Shown here in pieces: positions 14,646 to 18,323 of a DNA stretch of 18,323 nt. The DNA lies in assembly GCA_937883885.1 (NCBI GenBank), contig CAKZXL010000203.1, positions 1 through 18,323 on the forward strand, in the 5' to 3' direction. A program made the position numbers and the translations under genes. Each line of letters starts with the position of its first letter. Position 1 is the first letter of the stretch. The notes beneath the pieces are model-generated. The model saw only the letters and a list, made by a program, of their open reading frames with translations, was not told the origin of the DNA and did no database searches. Source of the stretch: an uncultured Aquincola sp. Lineage in GTDB: Bacteria; Pseudomonadota; Gammaproteobacteria; Burkholderiales; Burkholderiaceae.

Positions 14646-15661
14646 AGCCCGTGACCGCCAAACTGCGCCGCCTGTGCCTGGCCGCCGCTGGCCTGCTGGC
14701 GCTGTCGGCCCTGATGCCTGCCCATGCGCAGCCGGCGGCCGACAAGTCGGCCGCTGAAAAGCAGCTGGCCGAAGGCCGCTTCACCATCGTCGCGCCGTTC
14801 CCGCCCGGCGGGCCGGTGGACGTACTGTCGCGCATCCTGGCCGATGGCCTGGGCAAGCGTTACGGCCAGACGGTGGTGGTGGACAACGTGGCCGGCGCTG
14901 CCGGCAACCTGGGCATCGACCGCGTCAAGCGCGCCAAGGGCGACGGCCACACGCTGCTGGTGGTGCCTGCGGGCAACCTCACCATCAACCCCACCTTGAT
15001 GCCGAACTTCCCGTTCAGCATCGAGAAGGACTTCGTGCCCATCACCATGCTGGCCAAGGCGCCCAACGTGCTGGTGGCCAGCCCCGCGCTCAAGCTGCGC
15101 AGCGCCAAGGAGCTGGTGGCGCTGGCTAAGGCCAAGCCGGCCACGCTGTTCTACGCCTCGCCGGGCGTGGGCAGCGGCCTGCACCTGGCCGGCGAGCTGT
15201 TCAAGCAGCAGGCCGAGGTGGACATCACCCATGTGCCCTACAAGGGCACCGGCCCGGCCTTGAACGACGTGCTGGGCGGCGTGGTGCCGCTGATGTTCAG
15301 CAACCTGCCCGCCACGCTGCCCTTCATCAAGGACGGCAAGCTGGTGGCCCTGGGCATCACCGATGCGGCGCGCAGCCCGGTGGCGCCCGACATTCCCACG
15401 CTGGCCGAGCAGGGCATTGCGGGCGTGCAGGTCACCTCCTGGTACGGCCTGCTGGCGCCGGCCGGCACACCGCCCGCTGTGGTGGAGCAGCTGGCGCGCG
15501 ATGCCGCCGCCGTGCTGGCCGAGCCCGCCACGCGCGACAAGCTGCAGGCCCAGGGCCTGTCCGACGCCACGATGAAGCCCGCCGACTTCGCCGCCCACAT
15601 CCGCGCCGAGACGGCCACCTGGGCCCGCATCATCAAGGCGCGCAACATCGTGGCCGAGTGA
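14642..15661 (+). CDS. Tripartite tricarboxylate transporter (Bug/TctC) family solute-binding protein
   Basis: Periplasmic solute-binding protein of 339 residues. A signal peptide runs to about residue 29 (AHA before QPAAD). The mature text has the Bug hallmarks: IVAPFPPGGPVDVLSRILAD near the start, VVVDNVAGAAGNLGIDRVKR, YASPGVGSGLHLAGELFK and VPYKGTGPALNDVLGG. Bug proteins usually bind carboxylates, with an aspartate-water bridge. The start chosen is GTG at 14642 because GGAG sits 5 bases upstream and it overlaps the VOC stop (GTGA); a GTG at 14651 is the alternative. No TctA/TctB membrane genes are in the window, so this is an orphan binding protein, a common state in Burkholderiales; it may borrow a transporter or act in sensing. 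Confidence 0.93.
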   Translation: MKPVTAKLRRLCLAAAGLLALSALMPAHAQPAADKSAAEKQLAEGRFTIVAPFPPGGPVDVLSRILADGLGKRYGQTVVVDNVAGAAGNLGIDRVKRAKGDGHTLLVVPAGNLTINPTLMPNFPFSIEKDFVPITMLAKAPNVLVASPALKLRSAKELVALAKAKPATLFYASPGVGSGLHLAGELFKQQAEVDITHVPYKGTGPALNDVLGGVVPLMFSNLPATLPFIKDGKLVALGITDAARSPVAPDIPTLAEQGIAGVQVTSWYGLLAPAGTPPAVVEQLARDAAAVLAEPATRDKLQAQGLSDATMKPADFAAHIRAETATWARIIKARNIVAE

Positions 15662-15671
15662 GCCGAGCACC

Positions 15672-15995
15672 ATGAGCGAACCCAACACCTTGCTGCTGAC
15701 GGTGCTGCTCAAGCACCACCCCGGCCTGACGCTGGACGACGTGCAGCAGCGCATGAAGGCGGCTGACTGGTGGGAGCAGTTTCCGCCCGAAGGCGTGCGC
15801 GTGGTCTCGTGGACCGTCGCCATGGGCCTGGGCCAGGTGCTGACGCTGGAGCTGCCGCCCGACAAGCTGCCGCTGCTGAACGTGGAACTGGAGCGCCGCG
15901 CCTGGGGCGTGTTCACCACCGAGTGTTATCCCACCTACGACTTTGTTCCCGTGCGCGAACGCATCCGCGAACGCGTGCGCAACGGCGGGCAGTAG
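15672..15995 (+). CDS. Small conserved-looking protein of unknown function
   Basis: I do not recognise this 107-residue protein with confidence. It has no signal peptide or membrane segment. The pattern of a first strand (LLLTVLLKH), a helix (LDDVQQRMKAADWWEQF), two strands (VRVVSWTVAM, GQVLTLELPP), a helix (LPLLNVELERRA) and a final strand (WGVFTTECYPTYDF) suggests a ferredoxin-like dimeric alpha/beta-barrel fold, which would place it among small isomerases or monooxygenase-like proteins such as muconolactone isomerase. That is inference from layout, not homology. The ATG is 10 bases after the previous stop and the Rieske oxygenase lies downstream, so it is likely co-expressed with the oxygenase system. 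Aromatic residues (WW, F, YPTYDF) could line a hydrophobic pocket. Confidence 0.8.
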   Translation: MSEPNTLLLTVLLKHHPGLTLDDVQQRMKAADWWEQFPPEGVRVVSWTVAMGLGQVLTLELPPDKLPLLNVELERRAWGVFTTECYPTYDFVPVRERIRERVRNGGQ

Positions 15996-16040
15996 CTGCC
16001 GCGCCCACACCCACCATCCCCTTCCGCCAGGAGGCCGACG

Positions 16041-16265
16041 ATGCAACCGACCGACCGCTACCTCGATCCGCACCAGGCGCGCCAGCGCCCGCCCACCCCG
16101 TACGAAGACCTGCTCGGCGACGCGATCGAGCGGGCCTTTGCCGCCGGCGTGCACGACCTGGCCGGCCTGGTGGAGCACCTGAACCGCAGCCACCTGGCCA
16201 CGCCCAGCGGCCAGGCCTGGACCGAAGAGAACTACCGCGCCGAGATCGCCCGCCTGGCCGCCTGA
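16041..16265 (+). CDS. Small recombinase-like helix-turn-helix protein
   Basis: A 74-residue protein with an AGGAGG ribosome binding site 6 bases upstream of its ATG, which supports translation. The central part (LLGDAIERAFAAGVHDLAGLVEHLNRSHLATPSGQAWTEENYRAEIARL) resembles the helical segment after the catalytic domain of large serine recombinases, where a repeated-helix region precedes P-x-G-x-x-W and a final helix. No catalytic recombinase domain exists here, and nothing else in the window points to a mobile element, so it is not a recombinase itself. Its place directly before the Rieske oxygenase gene (30 bases) suggests an accessory or regulatory role in that system. DNA binding is possible but unproven. 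Confidence 0.8.
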   Translation: MQPTDRYLDPHQARQRPPTPYEDLLGDAIERAFAAGVHDLAGLVEHLNRSHLATPSGQAWTEENYRAEIARLAA

Positions 16266-16295
16266 AGCCGCCGGCCGCCACCCCGAGGAAGCCCC

Positions 16296-17342
16296 ATGAA
16301 CATCCCCATCGCCGTTGCCGCCGATCCGGTCGACCAGTTGCTGCAAGTCGGCCTCAAGGACCTCTGGTACCCCATCTGCCCCAGCGGCTTCATCAAAGAG
16401 CGGCCGGTGTCGCTGCGCCGGCTGGGCCGCAAGCTGGTGTTCTGGCGCGACACGCAAGGCGTGCTGCATGCGCTGGAAGACCGCTGCCCCCACCGCGGCG
16501 CGCCGCTGTCGCAGGGCGTGGTGCTGGGCGACCGCATCGCCTGCCCGTACCACGGCGTGGAAGTGCGCTGCGACGGCGTGGTGACCAAGGTGCCCGGCAG
16601 CCCCGGCTGCAAGCTCGAAGGCAGCCAGGCCACGCGCTGGTTCCATGTGCGTGAGGCCGCGGGCGCGGTGTTCCTCTACAACAGCAGCGAGCCGGTGGAT
16701 ACGCCGCCGCCGCTGCAGCTGCCCGAGCAGCTGACCGACGACAGCCAGTACGCCTCTTTCCTTTGTTATGCCGAATGGAAGGGCGACTACCGCTACGTGC
16801 TGGACAACGTGATGGACCCGATGCACGGGACCTTCCTGCACAAGCAATCGCACTCGATGGCCGAGGGGGATGCCACCGCCAAGTTCGGCATCCGCCCCAC
16901 CGACACCGGTTTCGTGTTCGAGAAGGAAGGCCAGCGCAACGTCAACTTCGACTGGACCGAGTGGGCCGATACCGGCATCCACTGGATGCGGCTGGAGATC
17001 CCTTACCCGAAGACTGGCGGCCCCGGCGGCAACTTCATCATCATCGGCAGCTACACGCCGATCAGCCCCACGCTGTCTTGCGCCTTCCACTGGCGCGTGC
17101 GCAAGCTGCCGCCGGGCTGGCAGCGCGACACCTGGCGCTTTCTGTACAAGAACCGGCTGGAAGCGCGCCACTGGCATGTGCTGGAGCAGGACCGGGTGCT
17201 GATCGAGAACATGGAGCCCGATGCCAACCAGCATGAGCAGCTGTACCAGCACGACCTGGGCATCGTGCGGTTGCGCCGGCACCTGAAGGGCCTGGCCCAG
17301 GCGCAGCTGGCGGCCAAGGCCGACCAGACGGCCAAGGCTTGA
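16296..17342 (+). CDS. Rieske non-heme iron oxygenase, alpha subunit (VanA/phthalate dioxygenase-like)
   Basis: Terminal oxygenase of a two-component aromatic oxygenase, 348 residues. The Rieske [2Fe-2S] ligands are Cys64-x-His66 and Cys83-x2-His86 (CPHRGAPLSQG, then CPYHGVEV). The catalytic domain has N-x2-D-x2-H-x4-H with Asp174 as the electron bridge and His177 and His182 as iron ligands; Asp299 (LEQDRVLIEN) is the likely third ligand. There is no beta subunit gene, so it is probably an alpha-only homotrimer, like VanA, dicamba monooxygenase or phthalate dioxygenase. Such enzymes hydroxylate, dihydroxylate or O-demethylate ring substrates. The reductase for it is probably the partial gene at 17850. 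The start at 16296 follows an AGGAA box (16286-16290). Substrate cannot be predicted from these residues. Confidence 0.94.
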   Translation: MNIPIAVAADPVDQLLQVGLKDLWYPICPSGFIKERPVSLRRLGRKLVFWRDTQGVLHALEDRCPHRGAPLSQGVVLGDRIACPYHGVEVRCDGVVTKVPGSPGCKLEGSQATRWFHVREAAGAVFLYNSSEPVDTPPPLQLPEQLTDDSQYASFLCYAEWKGDYRYVLDNVMDPMHGTFLHKQSHSMAEGDATAKFGIRPTDTGFVFEKEGQRNVNFDWTEWADTGIHWMRLEIPYPKTGGPGGNFIIIGSYTPISPTLSCAFHWRVRKLPPGWQRDTWRFLYKNRLEARHWHVLEQDRVLIENMEPDANQHEQLYQHDLGIVRLRRHLKGLAQAQLAAKADQTAKA

Positions 17343-17344
17343 GC

Positions 17345-17818
17345 ATGCTGTCCGTCGCCCCGCGCTGCGTGGTCAACCCGGCCGCGCCGCTGCCGCCGCA
17401 AGCCACCTGGTCGCCCGCGCTGGTGCTGGGCGCGGAGGTGATCCTGTCCGGCCAGACGGCCGGCGCCGCCGCGCAGCAGGCGGCTGCGGCCGGCACGCCG
17501 CTGGACGCCTACCAGCAGACGCTGGTGTGCCTGCGCCAGCTGCAGGCGCTGCTGGAAGCGGCCGGCGGCGGCGTGCACAACCTGCTCAAGCTCACCGTCT
17601 ACCTGACCGACATCGCCGACCGCGAGGCCGTGGGCCGCGCGCGGCGCGACTTCTTTGTCGATGTGCTGCCCGGCGCGCCTTTCCCTGCGTCCACCCTGGT
17701 GGGCGTGGCCGCGCTGGTGCAGCCCGAACTGAAGGTGGAAGTGGACGGCCTGGCCCGGCTGGACGCCGACCTGCGGCTGGCGGCCCCGGCTGCGAGCCTG
17801 GGCCACACGGCCACCTGA
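17345..17818 (+). CDS. RidA/YjgF/UK114 family protein
   Basis: Member of the trimeric Rid superfamily, 157 residues, longer than the 128 of E. coli RidA owing to N- and C-terminal additions and an alanine-rich insert near 45. Family text is visible: VILSGQTAG, NLLKLTVYLTDIADREAV and FPASTLVGVAAL...KVEVDGLA. Archetypal RidA hydrolyses reactive 2-aminoacrylate-type enamines using an arginine in the PARS segment; here that position is Ser116 (PAST), so classical deaminase activity is doubtful. Rid-family relatives include 2-aminomuconate deaminase of aminophenol pathways, which makes a pathway role attractive. The ATG at 17345 lies just past the Rieske stop (3 bases), so translation is probably coupled. 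It separates the Rieske oxygenase from its presumed reductase. Confidence 0.9.
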   Translation: MLSVAPRCVVNPAAPLPPQATWSPALVLGAEVILSGQTAGAAAQQAAAAGTPLDAYQQTLVCLRQLQALLEAAGGGVHNLLKLTVYLTDIADREAVGRARRDFFVDVLPGAPFPASTLVGVAALVQPELKVEVDGLARLDADLRLAAPAASLGHTAT

Positions 17819-17849
17819 ACGAACCTTTCGCCCCTGCGAGCCTGCTGCC

Positions 17850-18323
17850 ATGTCTTCCCCGACCCTGAACGCCCTGGTCCACACGATGCGCCATGAGGCC
17901 GACGGCATCATCAGCGTCGAGCTGCGCCCGGCCACGCCGGACGTGGACTTTCCGCCCTTCGAGGCCGGCGCCCACATCGACCTGCACCTGCCCAACGGCC
18001 TGGTGCGCAGCTACTCGCTGTGCAACCCGTCCAGCGACCGCCAGCGCTACGTGGTCGGCATCCTGAACGACCGCAAGAGCCGCGGCGGCTCGCGCTACGT
18101 GCACGAGCAGTTGCGCGTGGGCAAGACGCTGCCCATCTCGGCGCCGCGCAACAACTTCCAGCTGCATGAGCAGGCGCCGCGCTCGGTGCTGGTGGCCGGC
18201 GGCATCGGCATCACGCCCATCTGGTGCATGCTGCAGCGGCTGGTGGCCATCGGCCGGCCGGTGGAGCTGCTGTACTGCGCCCGCACCCGCCAAGAAGCGG
18301 CCTTCGTGGCCGAGATCGAGGCG
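17850..18323 (+). CDS. Oxygenase reductase (VanB/phthalate dioxygenase reductase-like), 3' end outside window
   Basis: Partial gene: the first 158 codons run to the window edge without a stop. The N-terminal flavin-binding barrel (about 1-105) has the flavin motif RSYSL at 53-57 and the phosphate-contacting GGSRYVHEQL near 83-92. The NAD-binding domain begins at about 110 with AGGIGITPI at 116-124. A C-terminal plant-type [2Fe-2S] domain is expected, as in VanB and phthalate dioxygenase reductase, but is not visible here. This is the electron donor expected for the Rieske oxygenase at 16296. The ATG was chosen as the first one after the RidA stop and because translation begins at the usual start of the family; no strong ribosome binding site is seen. 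Confidence 0.9.
   Translation, partial: MSSPTLNALVHTMRHEADGIISVELRPATPDVDFPPFEAGAHIDLHLPNGLVRSYSLCNPSSDRQRYVVGILNDRKSRGGSRYVHEQLRVGKTLPISAPRNNFQLHEQAPRSVLVAGGIGITPIWCMLQRLVAIGRPVELLYCARTRQEAAFVAEIEA

Noticed and set aside
16041..16265. Evidence for a mobile element or integrase
   Set aside because: Only a short helix-turn-helix-like segment is present; there is no catalytic serine recombinase domain, no terminal repeats and no composition change around it.
1..18323. tRNA, rRNA, CRISPR arrays or insertion sequences
   Set aside because: I saw no cloverleaf-like gene, rRNA text, regularly spaced repeats or transposase in the window.

Overview
The window is about 18.3 kb of very GC-rich DNA in which every gene I can support lies on the + strand. 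Codon use is strongly biased to G or C at third positions. The porin, the Bug-type periplasmic protein and the repertoire of aromatic-degradation families suggest a betaproteobacterium of the order Burkholderiales, perhaps the Rubrivivax/Ideonella/Comamonadaceae side. This is inferred from gene content and style, not from a marker gene.

Layout. (1) 1-1601: the end of an upstream transport operon, with a PotC-type ABC permease translationally coupled to a GntR/FCD regulator. (2) 1602-1853: a regulatory gap with inverted repeats, a sigma-54-like motif and a perfect 11-bp-arm palindrome. (3) 1854-2885: an outer-membrane porin. (4) 2886-2999: a second regulatory gap with a strong hairpin and another copy of the 12-bp operator-like element TTCAT-N2-ATGAA. 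(5) 3000-5606: a three-gene ABC importer of the nitrate/sulfonate/taurine type (ATPase, periplasmic binding protein, permease). (6) 5617-8739: SDR dehydrogenase, cupin, alpha/beta hydrolase and IclR regulator. (7) 8739-13567: an SDR with a non-canonical active site, a ThDP-dependent enzyme, an aspartate-dehydrogenase-family protein and an aldehyde dehydrogenase. (8) 13568-13673: a hairpin-rich intergenic repeat. (9) 13674-18323: an extradiol-type VOC dioxygenase, an orphan Bug solute-binding protein, two small proteins (107 and 74 aa), a Rieske oxygenase, a RidA-family protein and its flavin/iron-sulfur-type reductase, which is cut by the window edge.

Taken together, 3000 to the window end looks like one long catabolic operon or a few abutting ones, with the porin as a co-regulated outer-membrane entry. 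A reasonable but unproven reading is this: substrate enters through the porin and ABC importer. The Rieske oxygenase and reductase hydroxylate or demethylate an aromatic compound, and an SDR oxidises the product. The VOC enzyme cleaves a catechol-like ring, and hydrolase and aldehyde dehydrogenase steps follow. The ThDP enzyme, AspDH-like protein and RidA protein imply 2-oxo acid and imine/enamine chemistry, which hints at a nitrogen-containing substrate. No hydratase/aldolase pair of a standard meta-cleavage pathway is present in the window, so the pathway is not one I can name.

The most interesting points are the shared operator-like element at the only two sizeable regulatory gaps, the SDR in which YxxxK is replaced by TxxxR while the serine is kept, and the unassigned pathway itself.
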